Below are positions 40,462 to 48,659 of a stretch of DNA of 64,000 bases, one piece after another (the first letter of the stretch is position 1; each line of letters opens with the position of its first letter). A program made the position numbers and the translations under genes. The notes below the pieces were generated by a model, which was not told the origin of the DNA, did not search any database, and was given only the letters and a program-made list of their open reading frames with translations. Origin of the DNA: JACQHM01 sp964535215. Its GTDB lineage: Bacteria > Methylomirabilota > Methylomirabilia > Methylomirabilales > JACQHM01. The stretch lies in assembly GCA_964535215.1 (NCBI GenBank), contig CAZHST010000004.1, positions 1 to 64,000 on the forward strand. Direction: 5' to 3'.

Positions 40462-42117
40462 GTGGTGCTTGGGATCGGTTTGCTCCTGGCCCTCTCGTTT
40501 TCACCGCCCGGGGCCTTGGGACAGGAGGTCACCTCTGAGCGGCTGCTGAACGCCGATAAGGACCCGAACAACTGGATCACCTACTATCGGAACTATCAGG
40601 GTTGGCGCTTCAGCCCTTTAAAGCAGATCAACACGACGAATGTGAATAAGCTGGCCGTCAAATGGGCCTTCCAGACGGGGCCCGAGGAGGGATTCCAGGT
40701 CACGCCGATCGTTGTGGACGGGGTGATGTACATCATCAGCGCCCGGAACCACGTCTTCGCCCTCGATGCAGCAACAGGGAAGATGCTCTGGCGCTACAAC
40801 TACGAGAATCCCGAGGATATGCCCTCCAAGATCTGGGGCAAGATGCACAGAGGGGTCTCTGTCGTCAAGGGCAAGATCCTCTTTGGGACCATGGACGCCC
40901 ACCTCGTCGCCCTGGACGCAAAGACGGGGAGGCTCCTCTGGAAGGCGAAGGTCGGGGACTATACGGAGGGGCAGGGGATCACCCACCCGCCGCTCATCGT
41001 CGAGGACAAGGCGATCATCGGCGTCAGCACCCTCGAATTCCCGACCCGGGGACACATCAGCGCCTACAGCATCGACACCGGGGAGGAGCTTTGGAGGTTC
41101 TACACGATCCCTGGGCCTGGGGAGCCGGGGAACGAGACCTGGTCAGGCGACTCGTGGAAGCACGGAGGTGGAGGGGTCTGGATCCCGGCCACCTATGACC
41201 CTGACCTGAACTTGATCTACTTCGGGACGGGGAACACGCACCCGATGTACTACGGCGAGGATCGGCAGGGTGATAACCTCTACACCAACACGATCATCGC
41301 CATGGACCCCGACACCGGAAAGATGAAGTGGCACTTCCAGGTGATCCCCCACGATGTCTGGGACTTTGACACCATGAACGAGACCATCCTCATCGATGTC
41401 GAGATCGGCGGACGGGTGGTGAAGGCCCTCTTCCAGGCGAACAAGAACGGCTACCTCTACGCCCTCGACCGGACAAACGGGCGCTTCCTCTATGCCAAGC
41501 CCTTTGTCCCGCGGATCACCTGGGCGAAGGGCCTTGACGCGAAAGGCCGTCCCATTGTTGGAGAAGTGCCGACACCGGAGGGGATCATCCAGTGCCCGAG
41601 CCTTTTTGGGGCGAAGAACTTCCAGCACGCCGCGTACAACCCTTTGACCGGCTACGTTTACATCCCGGCGACGGACATGTGCAACAAAGCAACCTCGCTT
41701 AAGACAGGGTCGAAGAAAGGGGTCGTGAACCTGGGTGGTGACTTCCTCTTCCTGGGCGAGGGGGCCTACGGCGTCCTCGAGGCTGTCGATGTGAAGACCG
41801 GGGGGATCAGGTGGCAGTACCGGACCAAGTACCCCCTCTTCTCCTCGGTCCTGACCACGGCAGGGGGGTTGGTCTTCACCGGCGACGTGGAAGGCAACTT
41901 CCTCGCTTTTGACGCCCAGACCGGGGAGCTCCTCTGGCAGTTTAAGACAAGCTCCGGCCATCGGGGGTCCTCCATCACCTACGCCGTTGGCGGAAAACAG
42001 TACATCGCCGTCCCGGCCGGGTGGGGTGGGGTCTCGACCCTTCTCTCCCAGGCCTTCCCCGAGTTGAAAGACGCGACGACGGGGAGCACGCTCTTCGTCT
42101 TTGGCCTCTCTGAGTAG
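40462..42117 (+). CDS. PQQ-dependent dehydrogenase, paralog 2 (no vicinal disulfide)
   Basis: The 551-residue exported quinoprotein is a paralog of the gene at 38159, with the same start TSERLLNADKDPNNWITYYRNY. Ligands are E in TLEFPTRG, N in FGTGNTHP, D301 in DVWDFDTMN, and D303 at the lanthanide position. The disulfide site reads KIWGKMHRG. With GTG 40462 the signal peptide lacks a basic n-region. The frame continues upstream to an ATA at 40435 with AAAGGAGG six bases before it, which would add GRIGRFLGV and complete the signal peptide. The true start is therefore uncertain. It is followed by an intrinsic terminator. Confidence 0.87.
   Translation: MVLGIGLLLALSFSPPGALGQEVTSERLLNADKDPNNWITYYRNYQGWRFSPLKQINTTNVNKLAVKWAFQTGPEEGFQVTPIVVDGVMYIISARNHVFALDAATGKMLWRYNYENPEDMPSKIWGKMHRGVSVVKGKILFGTMDAHLVALDAKTGRLLWKAKVGDYTEGQGITHPPLIVEDKAIIGVSTLEFPTRGHISAYSIDTGEELWRFYTIPGPGEPGNETWSGDSWKHGGGGVWIPATYDPDLNLIYFGTGNTHPMYYGEDRQGDNLYTNTIIAMDPDTGKMKWHFQVIPHDVWDFDTMNETILIDVEIGGRVVKALFQANKNGYLYALDRTNGRFLYAKPFVPRITWAKGLDAKGRPIVGEVPTPEGIIQCPSLFGAKNFQHAAYNPLTGYVYIPATDMCNKATSLKTGSKKGVVNLGGDFLFLGEGAYGVLEAVDVKTGGIRWQYRTKYPLFSSVLTTAGGLVFTGDVEGNFLAFDAQTGELLWQFKTSSGHRGSSITYAVGGKQYIAVPAGWGGVSTLLSQAFPELKDATTGSTLFVFGLSE
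40522..40583 (+). repeat. 62-bp identical segment shared with the paralog at 38234
   Basis: Identical over its full 62 bases to 38234-38295, within the two tandem PQQ dehydrogenase genes. Confidence 0.8.
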
Positions 42118-42138
42118 CGGGTAACAAAAGAGAGCAAT

Positions 42139-42177
42139 GTAGAGGTGAGGTGAGGTACGCCTTGCCTCTACGTTTTT
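42139..42177 (+). terminator. Intrinsic terminator after PQQ dehydrogenase 2
   Basis: GTAGAGG (42139-42145) pairs with CCTCTAC (42165-42171), followed by GTTTTT. This is the clearest rho-independent terminator in the window. Confidence 0.75.
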
Positions 42178-42332
42178 GAAGCTGATCCCAAGGAGGTGGG
42201 GGGAAGGCCTTCGGCAAAAAAAGGTTGCCTTCCCCTGGGCCAGCCGGTATCCTTAAGAGCATCCCCCTACTGACGGGGGCCGGGAGAGGTAGAAAGGGGA
42301 GATCCCAGGACGGGCAGAGGCGGGAGGGACCT

Positions 42333-43355
42333 TTGACCACGGTGGGGATCATCGCGAATCCGGCTTCGGGGAAGGACATCAGGAGGCTGGTGGCCTATGG
42401 CTCGGTCTTCGATAACAACGAGAAGGTGAACATCGTCCGGAGGGTGCTCCTCGGGTTGGAGGCGGTGGGGGTCGAGGAGGTGGTCTTCATGCCCGATTCC
42501 TTCGCCATCGGGGCCAGGGCGATAGACGGCTTGCAATGTACCCTCACCTTCTCGTTTCTCGATTTCCCCCTCCTGTTCACCCAGGAAGACTCCGTTCGGG
42601 CGGCCGCCCTCATGCGGGAGAGGGGGGTAGGTTGCCTTGTGACCTTGGGAGGGGATGGAACCAACCGGGCCGTGGCGAAGGCCTGTGGAGCAATCCCCCT
42701 TCTCCCCATCTCCACGGGGACGAACAACGTCTTCCCCGTCATGATCGAGGGGACGTTGGCGGGTTTGGCCGCAGGGCTTGTGGCAAAGGGGGCCGTCGAA
42801 CTGGCCCGGGTGGTGAGGTCCACAAGGCGGTTGGAGGTCGAGCGGAACGGGGCCTTTCTCGACATCGCCCTGGTTGATGCCGTGGTCTACGACGATCTCT
42901 TCGTTGCCGCCCGGGCCATCTGGGAGATGGCAAAGGTAAGGGAGATCGTCCTGACCGGGGTGGAGCCGGGCCGGATCGGTCTCTCCGCCATCGGGGATGC
43001 CTTAAGCCCCCTGGCCCCTGTAGATGGGGCTGGCCTATACATCAAGACAGGTGAGGGCCCCTACGAGGTTGTGGCCCCCGTCGCCCCCGGCCTGATCAAG
43101 AGGATTGGGGTCGAAGCCGTTCACCCCCTCGCCTTGGGGGAGCGGGTCCAGATCTCCCACAAGCCTTCCGTCCTGGCCTTGGACGGCGAGCGGGAGATCA
43201 TGATCGGGCGGGAGGATCAGGTCAGCCTCACCTTAAGCCCTGCCGGCCCCCGGGTCGTGAATGTGAAACGGGTCTTTGAAGAGGCGGCGAAGAGAGGTCT
43301 CTTCATCGGGAGGGGGAAAAACCTTGGGAAGGGGGTGAAGCCTGCGAGCCTCTGA
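42333..43355 (+). CDS. acoX: AcoX-like ATP-NAD kinase family protein
   Basis: The 340-residue protein has the NAD-kinase-type motifs VGIIANPASGKDIRRL and LVTLGGDGTNRAVAKAC, then ISTGTNNVFP. This is the AcoX family found with acetoin dehydrogenase genes; its biochemical role is unsettled. The TTG at 42333 follows GGGAGGGACC and starts the conserved region. It leads the run of E1 alpha, E1 beta and E2 genes, which supports an acoXABC assignment. Confidence 0.82.
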   Translation: MTTVGIIANPASGKDIRRLVAYGSVFDNNEKVNIVRRVLLGLEAVGVEEVVFMPDSFAIGARAIDGLQCTLTFSFLDFPLLFTQEDSVRAAALMRERGVGCLVTLGGDGTNRAVAKACGAIPLLPISTGTNNVFPVMIEGTLAGLAAGLVAKGAVELARVVRSTRRLEVERNGAFLDIALVDAVVYDDLFVAARAIWEMAKVREIVLTGVEPGRIGLSAIGDALSPLAPVDGAGLYIKTGEGPYEVVAPVAPGLIKRIGVEAVHPLALGERVQISHKPSVLALDGEREIMIGREDQVSLTLSPAGPRVVNVKRVFEEAAKRGLFIGRGKNLGKGVKPASL

Positions 43356-43401
43356 CACTAAGGAGGGAGCGTTCGTCGTTCTCAGGAAGGGGGGAAGTGA
43401 C

Positions 43402-44388
43402 ATGGCGCTGTCTAAAGAATTGCTCACCGGCTTCTACAAGCAGATGGCCAAGATCAGGATCTACGAGGAGACCCTGGCCGAGGTGTACAAGGAGGGGAAG
43501 ACGCCGGTCTTTGACATCGCCGCCGGCCCGGTCCCCGGCGAGATGCACCTGGCGGCGGGGCAGGAGCCCGTGGCCGTCGGGGTCTGCGCCCACTTAAGGC
43601 CCGAGGACACCGTGACCGCCCCGCATCGCCCCCACCACATCGCCATCGCCAAGGGGGTGGATCTGAAGAAGATGACCGCCGAGATCTTCGGCAAGAAGAC
43701 AGGCCTCGGCCAGGGAAAGGGGGGCCATATGCACCTCTTCGACCCGACGGTCAAGTTCGGCTGCGGCGGGATCATCACGGCCGGCATGCCGATCGCCGTC
43801 GGGGCGGCCCTCGCGGCCAAGAAGCAGGGGAAGGACTGGGTCGCTGTGGCCTTCATCGGCGAGGGAGCGGCCAACCAGGGGGCCTTCCACGAGTCCTTGA
43901 ACCTGGCCGCCCTCTGGAAGCTCCCCATGATCACCGTGGTTGAGGACAACGCCTACGCCATCTCGGTCCCCAAGTCGGCCTCGACCTGTATTGCCAATAA
44001 CAGCGACCGGGCCGCCGCCTACGGCATCCCGGGTGCGTTGGTTGCAGACAATGATGTGGTCGCCGTCTACGAGGCGGCAGGAGCGGCCGTCCAACGGGCC
44101 CGCCGGGGTGAGGGGCCTTCCCTGATCGAGGTTAAGACCTACCGCTTCCTCGGCCACTTCGAGGGCGACCCCCAGCACTACCGGCCGAAGGGGGAGGTGG
44201 AGGAGCTGCGGAGGAAGGACCCCATTGACCGCCTGAAGAGCCGGATGATCCAGGAGGGGATGCTGACGGAAGAGGAGGCCAAGCGGCTCTGGGACGAGGC
44301 CGCCGCCGAGGTGAAGGAGGCGATCGACTTCGCCCGGCAGAGCCCCTATCCGGAGCCCGAGGAGGCCCTCAAGCATGTGTTCGTCTAA
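43402..44388 (+). CDS. acoA: 2-oxo acid/acetoin dehydrogenase E1 alpha subunit
   Basis: A 328-residue thiamine diphosphate enzyme alpha chain. It has HRPHHIAIAKG, GQGKGGHMHLFD, and the ThDP/Mg motif GEGAANQGAFHESLNLAALWKLPMITVVEDN. It acts with the beta subunit at 44428 to decarboxylate or cleave its substrate and acetylate lipoyl-E2. The nearby acoX favours acetoin over pyruvate, but pyruvate or branched-chain oxo acids cannot be excluded. The ribosome site is GGGGGGAAG. Confidence 0.9.
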   Translation: MALSKELLTGFYKQMAKIRIYEETLAEVYKEGKTPVFDIAAGPVPGEMHLAAGQEPVAVGVCAHLRPEDTVTAPHRPHHIAIAKGVDLKKMTAEIFGKKTGLGQGKGGHMHLFDPTVKFGCGGIITAGMPIAVGAALAAKKQGKDWVAVAFIGEGAANQGAFHESLNLAALWKLPMITVVEDNAYAISVPKSASTCIANNSDRAAAYGIPGALVADNDVVAVYEAAGAAVQRARRGEGPSLIEVKTYRFLGHFEGDPQHYRPKGEVEELRRKDPIDRLKSRMIQEGMLTEEEAKRLWDEAAAEVKEAIDFARQSPYPEPEEALKHVFV

Positions 44389-44427
44389 GCCGACCCGACT
44401 CGGCCGTTTAAGGGAAGGAGGGACGCT

Positions 44428-45441
44428 ATGGCAGAGCGGCTGCTGACCACGGCGAAGGCCATCGCCGAGGCCATCGCCCAGGAGATGGAGCGGGACCCAA
44501 AGGTCTTCGTCATGGGCGAGGACGTAGGGGTCTACGGCGGGATCTTCGGCGCCACCGGGGGGCTCCTGGAGAAGTTCGGCCCGGAGCGGGTGATGGATAC
44601 CCCTATCTCCGAGACGGCCTTCATCGGGGCGGCTACGGGGGCCGCCATCGAGGGGATGCGCCCCATCGTGGAGCTGATGTTCGTGGATTTCTTCGGCGTC
44701 TGCATGGACCAGATCTACAACCACATGGCCAAGATCACCTACATGTCAGGGGGGGCGATCAAGGTCCCCGTTGTTCTGATGACGGCCATCGGGGGAGGCT
44801 ACTCTGATGCCGCCCAGCACTCCCAGTGCCTCTACGGTCTGTTCGCCCACCTCCCCGGGATGAAGATCGTCATCCCTTCGACCCCCTACGACGCGAAGGG
44901 GTTGATGATCTCGGCCATCCGGGACGACAACCCTGTCCTCTACTTCTTCCACAAGGGGGTGATGGGCTTAGGGTGGATGACACCTCTGGAGGGGGCGACG
45001 GGACCGGTCCCCGAGGAGCCTTACACCATCCCCTTCGGGAAGGCTGACGTGAAGCGGGAGGGGAATGACGTGACCATTGTGACGGTCTCCCTCATGGTCC
45101 ACCGGGCCCTGGAGGCGGCCAAGCAGTTGGAGCAGGAGGGGATCAGCGCCGAGGTTATTGACCTTCGGACCCTGGTCCCCCTCGATAGAGAGGCGGTCAT
45201 CAACTCCGTGAAGAAGACCCATCGCCTCTTGATCGTTGATGAGGACTACAAGAGTTTCGGGATGAGTGGGGAGATCGCCGCCGTCGTGGCGGAGGAGGCG
45301 TTGGATTACCTGGAGACCCCGGTGAGACGGCTGGCCGTCCCCGACGTGCCCATCCCCTACAGCCGGCCCTTGGAAGAGTACATCCGCCCCGATGCCCATA
45401 AGATTGCCGCCGCGGCGAGGGCGATGATGGGGAGGGCGTAG
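44428..45441 (+). CDS. acoB: 2-oxo acid/acetoin dehydrogenase E1 beta subunit
   Basis: The 337-residue transketolase-like beta chain has VMGEDVGVYGGIFGATGGLLEKFG, DTPISETAFIGAATGAAIEGMRPIVE, GGGYSDAAQHSQCLYGLFAHLPGMKIVIPSTPYDAKG, and the C-terminal domain ending VAVPDVPIPYS-like (LAVPDVPIPYSRPLEEYI). It completes the E1 heterotetramer. AAGGGAGGAGGG before the ATG; 39 bp after E1 alpha. Confidence 0.92.
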   Translation: MAERLLTTAKAIAEAIAQEMERDPKVFVMGEDVGVYGGIFGATGGLLEKFGPERVMDTPISETAFIGAATGAAIEGMRPIVELMFVDFFGVCMDQIYNHMAKITYMSGGAIKVPVVLMTAIGGGYSDAAQHSQCLYGLFAHLPGMKIVIPSTPYDAKGLMISAIRDDNPVLYFFHKGVMGLGWMTPLEGATGPVPEEPYTIPFGKADVKREGNDVTIVTVSLMVHRALEAAKQLEQEGISAEVIDLRTLVPLDREAVINSVKKTHRLLIVDEDYKSFGMSGEIAAVVAEEALDYLETPVRRLAVPDVPIPYSRPLEEYIRPDAHKIAAAARAMMGRA

Positions 45442-45511
45442 AACGTTTTTGCCACCAGGGCTGAGGCCCTCCCCCAGGGGCCTCAGCCCTTCTTAGAAGA
45501 GGAGGGGCAGG

Positions 45512-46657
45512 ATGCCGGTCGAGGTGGCCTTGCCCGAGCTTTCGACGACGGCGGAGGATGTCGTCATCGTCACCTGGTTTAAGAAGGAAGGGATGGAGGT
45601 GAAGGAGGGGGAGCTTCTCCTGGAGGTACAGGCCGAGAAGGTGAGCTTCGAGATCCACGCCCCGGCCTCCGGACGCCTTTTAAAGATTCTGGCCCCCCAG
45701 GGGGCCGTGGTCAAGGCGAGATCCGTTGTCGGCCTGATCACCGCCCCCGGCGAAGCCCTGGGGGAGGAGAGGCCTCTGGAAGCCCCGGCCGTCAAGCCTG
45801 AGGCGAAGGTCGGGGCCTTTGTCCTGGCCTCCCCCGCGGCTAGGCGCTTAGCCCGGGAGCACGGGATTGATCTCGCAGCGGTCAAGGGGAGTGGGCCCGA
45901 AGGCAAGATCACCGAGCAGGACGTCCTGGACTTCCTCAGGAAGAAGCCGGAAGGGCCACCAGCAGGATTGACCGTCCTGGAACGTATCCCCTTGGTCGGG
46001 ATGCGGAAGGCGATCTACGACAATATGGCCAAGAGCCATGCCCAGGTCGTCCCCGTCACGCTGGTCATAGAAGTGGATATGACCGGGGTAGCGAGGCTTC
46101 GGGAAGAGAAGCTTGCCGGGTGGGACCGGGAAGGGATCAGACCCACGATCAACGATTTCGTCCTTAAAGCCGCGGCCATGGCGCTGACCGAGGATCGTCG
46201 TTTGAACGCTTCGTTGGCGGAGGGGGAGCTCAGGGTCTGGCGGGAGATTAACATCGGGATCGCCGTGGCCGTCGAGGATGGCCTCGTCGTCCCCGTGATC
46301 AGGAACGCCGACGCGAAATCCCTTCTGGAGATCGCCAGGGAGGCGAGGGAGCTGGCCGAGCGGGCGAGGGCGAGGAAGCTTACACCGCAGGACCTAGAAG
46401 GTGCCACCTTCACCGTGACAAATCTGGGGGCCTTCGGGATCACGGTTTTTACCCCCATCATCCCCCTCCCCCAGATCGCCATTTTGGGCGTCGGAGCGAT
46501 GGAGGGGAGGCCCGTCATCCGTGAAGGGCAGGTCGTTCCCCGGCAGGTGATGAATCTCTGCCTCGTCTTCGACCACCGGGCCATTGATGGCGCCCAGGCC
46601 GCCCAGTTCCTCCAAAAGGTCAAAATCACTTTGGAGGCCCCATCGGCCTTCCTCTAA
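45512..46657 (+). CDS. acoC: Dihydrolipoamide acyltransferase E2 component
   Basis: The 381-residue protein has a lipoyl domain with the modified Lys in QAEKVSFEIHAPASG, a linker, a peripheral-subunit-binding domain (SPAARRLAREHGIDLAAVKGSGPEGKITEQDVLDFL), and the catalytic domain with DHRAIDGAQAAQFL (His and Asp of the acyltransferase). It transfers the acyl group to CoA. No E3 (dihydrolipoamide dehydrogenase) gene is in the cluster; a shared E3 elsewhere is expected. Confidence 0.92.
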   Translation: MPVEVALPELSTTAEDVVIVTWFKKEGMEVKEGELLLEVQAEKVSFEIHAPASGRLLKILAPQGAVVKARSVVGLITAPGEALGEERPLEAPAVKPEAKVGAFVLASPAARRLAREHGIDLAAVKGSGPEGKITEQDVLDFLRKKPEGPPAGLTVLERIPLVGMRKAIYDNMAKSHAQVVPVTLVIEVDMTGVARLREEKLAGWDREGIRPTINDFVLKAAAMALTEDRRLNASLAEGELRVWREINIGIAVAVEDGLVVPVIRNADAKSLLEIAREARELAERARARKLTPQDLEGATFTVTNLGAFGITVFTPIIPLPQIAILGVGAMEGRPVIREGQVVPRQVMNLCLVFDHRAIDGAQAAQFLQKVKITLEAPSAFL

Positions 46658-46679
46658 GAGGTGATCCGGATTTCAAGGA

Positions 46680-46853
46680 TTCCCGCCCTCGGGTGATCCA
46701 GGCCACCTTCAGGCCAGCGGCCTTCGCCCCAAAGAGGTCAAGCTGGGCCTGAGAGACGTGGATCCCCTCTACATCCCCAGATCTGCCCCGATCCCCTTCT
46801 TCTGGAACAGGAACATACCAAGGCGAAGACCAATGCCCCGACCCACCCTCCAA
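46680..46853 (-). pseudogene. Possible remnant of a haloacid dehalogenase-type gene
   Basis: The minus-strand frame reads GIHVSQAQLDLFGAKAAGLKVAWITRG. It resembles the conserved C-terminal segment of type II haloacid dehalogenases (..DxxGAKAxGMKVAWxNR). The upstream domains, catalytic Asp and ribosome site are missing. It is short and could be chance. Confidence 0.3.
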
Positions 46854-46905
46854 CGACTTGGCAAGGGCGCTGAGATGGGCCCGAAGCGGTCAGGGTGGAT
46901 GTTAC

Positions 46906-46934
46906 TTGACGGCATACCGTGTACGATGTAGCAT
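46906..46934 (+). promoter_or_regulatory. Promoter of the spy-like / Rieske / TlpA operon
   Basis: TTGACG (46906-46911), a 17-bp spacer, and TAGCAT (46929-46934). Confidence 0.6.
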
Positions 46935-46983
46935 AAACCCTAGAAGGGCAACTCAGGACAGGAAAGGAAGGAGGTCATGTCCA

Positions 46984-47538
46984 ATGCGGTATGTCGTAGG
47001 TGGCTTGGCGATCCTCTTCCTTTTGGCAACAGGTGTCAGTGCGGCCGCCCATGGAGGAAGCAGCGGGGTGTTGGAGATGATGGCTGCTTACCTTTCATCT
47101 GAACGGCCTTTGATCTCCCTCATGCTCCGGCATCGGGAAGAGCTTCAGCTCTCCGACGAACAGGTCAAGGCCCTTGAGGCGCTCCGCTCCGACTTCCAGA
47201 AGGAGGCGGTGCGACGGTCCGCAGAGATCCGGGTCGCCGAGCTGGAGCTTCAGGAGCTCCTCCGCGAGGACCCTGTGGATCTTGGCAAGGTGGAGGCCAA
47301 GGTCAGGCAGATCGAGGCTTTACGGGCCGAGCACCGCCTCTCCCGCATCAAGACCATTGAACGGGGCAAGGCCCTTCTTACGCCTGAACAGCGTCGGAAG
47401 TTGGAGTCCCTGACGGCCCGCCGGATGGGATGGCAAGCGATGATGCCGATGGTCAAACAGATGATCCAGCAGATGAGGGAGATGATTCGGCAGGCGTATC
47501 CTCAGGAGATCCCGGGCCGTGGTCAGGTATCACTCTAA
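46984..47538 (+). CDS. Periplasmic Spy/CpxP/ZraP-like protein
   Basis: A 184-residue exported helical protein. A signal peptide ends VSAAAHG. Two LTxxQ-type motifs follow (LQLSDEQVKALEALR, LLTPEQRRKLESL) with a heptad-rich helix between, and a Met-rich C-terminus (MMPMVKQMIQQMREMIRQ). The family includes chaperones and zinc or copper stress sensors of the periplasm. The Met-rich end could bind Cu(I). First gene of an operon with a Rieske protein and a thioredoxin. ATG 46984 is set by the AAGGAGG site. Confidence 0.82.
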   Translation: MRYVVGGLAILFLLATGVSAAAHGGSSGVLEMMAAYLSSERPLISLMLRHREELQLSDEQVKALEALRSDFQKEAVRRSAEIRVAELELQELLREDPVDLGKVEAKVRQIEALRAEHRLSRIKTIERGKALLTPEQRRKLESLTARRMGWQAMMPMVKQMIQQMREMIRQAYPQEIPGRGQVSL

Positions 47539-47549
47539 AGGGGAGGGAG

Positions 47550-48101
47550 ATGGTCGAGCGGGAGGAAAGGATCAAAGGGGTCGAGGAATGGGTGAAGGAG
47601 GGGGCAACGGTCTGGTCCCGCCGGGACTTCTTCAGCCTGGCCGGCTGGGGGGCCATCCTGGCCACCCTGGCCGCTTCAGGGATTGCGTTTGTGCGGTTCA
47701 TGTTCCCCCGCGTTCTCTTCGAGCCGAATCCGGTCTTCAACGCCGGCCGGCCCGAGAGTTACGTCCCCGGGACGGTGGATGAGCGGTTCAAGTTGCAGGA
47801 GCGGGTCTGGATCGTCCGCCAGGAGGATGGGAGTTTCTATGCCATCCAGGCCATTTGCACCCATCTAGGCTGCACCCCCAACTGGCTGAAGGGGGAGAAC
47901 AAGTTCAAGTGCCCCTGCCATGGAAGCGGCTTTCGGCCCGACGGGACCAACTTCGAAGGCCCGGCCCCCCGGCCGCTGGATCGGGTCAAGATCACGTTAA
48001 GCCCCGAGGGAGACCTTCTTGTGGACAAGAGCGTCATTTTCCGGATGAAGCCAGGGCAGGATCCTGACGAGCAATACCCTGAGAGCATCTTGAAGGTGTG
48101 A
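47550..48101 (+). CDS. Rieske [2Fe-2S] protein
   Basis: A 183-residue protein with a Tat-type anchor (SRRDFFSLAGWGAILATLAASGIAF) and the Rieske motifs CTHLGC and CPCHGSGF, which give two Cys and two His ligands. The domain size and membrane anchor fit the Rieske subunit of a cytochrome bc-type complex or an alternative oxidoreductase, but no cytochrome b gene follows. It lies 11 bp after the Spy-like gene with GGGGAGGG, so it is part of an envelope redox operon. Confidence 0.9.
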   Translation: MVEREERIKGVEEWVKEGATVWSRRDFFSLAGWGAILATLAASGIAFVRFMFPRVLFEPNPVFNAGRPESYVPGTVDERFKLQERVWIVRQEDGSFYAIQAICTHLGCTPNWLKGENKFKCPCHGSGFRPDGTNFEGPAPRPLDRVKITLSPEGDLLVDKSVIFRMKPGQDPDEQYPESILKV

Positions 48102-48119
48102 GGGGTTCGGGAGTCACCC

Positions 48120-48644
48120 ATGAAACCGATGCCGTGGAAGAGGCTTTTTGTTCCCCTCTTAACCCTCCCCTTCATCGCCCTCTTAGCGTACGGTCTCACG
48201 AAGGATCCCAGGACCATCCCCTCGCCCCTGGTGCGAAAGGAGGCCCCGCCTTTTACCCTGAACCTCCTGGACGGGGAGGTTCTCAGGTTGGACGACCTGA
48301 GGGGGAAAGTGGTCCTCGTCAACTTCTGGGCCTCCTGGTGCTTCCCCGCTTGCTGGAACGAGGCCCCCAGGCTGGAGGCTGCCTGGGAAAGGTACAGAGA
48401 CCGGGGGGTCATGATCGTCGGGATCGTGTATCAGGACTCGGAACAGAACGCCAGGGAGTTCATCAGGCGGTTTGGGAAGACCTACCCGAACGGCCTGGAC
48501 AAAAGGTCCCGGATCGCCATTGACTACGGGGTCTACGGCGTCCCCGAAACCTTCTTCATTGACAGGGAGGGGAGGATTGCCCACAAGCATACGGGCGAGC
48601 TGACGGAGGAGGTCCTCACCAAGCAGATTGAGGAACTCCTCTAG
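48120..48644 (+). CDS. TlpA/ResA-like membrane-anchored thioredoxin with CxxxC site
   Basis: A 174-residue protein: one N-terminal membrane segment (LFVPLLTLPFIALLAYGL), then a thioredoxin fold with KVVLVNFWASW, an active site C-F-P-A-C, and the cis-Pro loop YGVPETFFIDREG. The active site has three residues between the cysteines instead of two. CcmG/ResA proteins reduce apocytochrome c, which would suit this cytochrome-rich locus. It may also maintain the Rieske protein upstream (18 bp). The CxxxC changes expected redox behaviour. Confidence 0.87.
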   Translation: MKPMPWKRLFVPLLTLPFIALLAYGLTKDPRTIPSPLVRKEAPPFTLNLLDGEVLRLDDLRGKVVLVNFWASWCFPACWNEAPRLEAAWERYRDRGVMIVGIVYQDSEQNAREFIRRFGKTYPNGLDKRSRIAIDYGVYGVPETFFIDREGRIAHKHTGELTEEVLTKQIEELL

Positions 48645-48659
48645 ACTTAGGCCCAAGGG

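Larger units (their letters stand above)
46658..46983. other. Gap between acoC and the spy-like gene
   Basis: Holds a possible HAD-family remnant on the minus strand (46680-46853) and a promoter at 46906-46934. Nothing else is supported. Confidence 0.55.

Noticed and set aside
42225..42332. Longer acoX start at 42225
   Set aside because: The added residues are unlike the family, and the TTG at 42333 has a good ribosome site right before the conserved domain.
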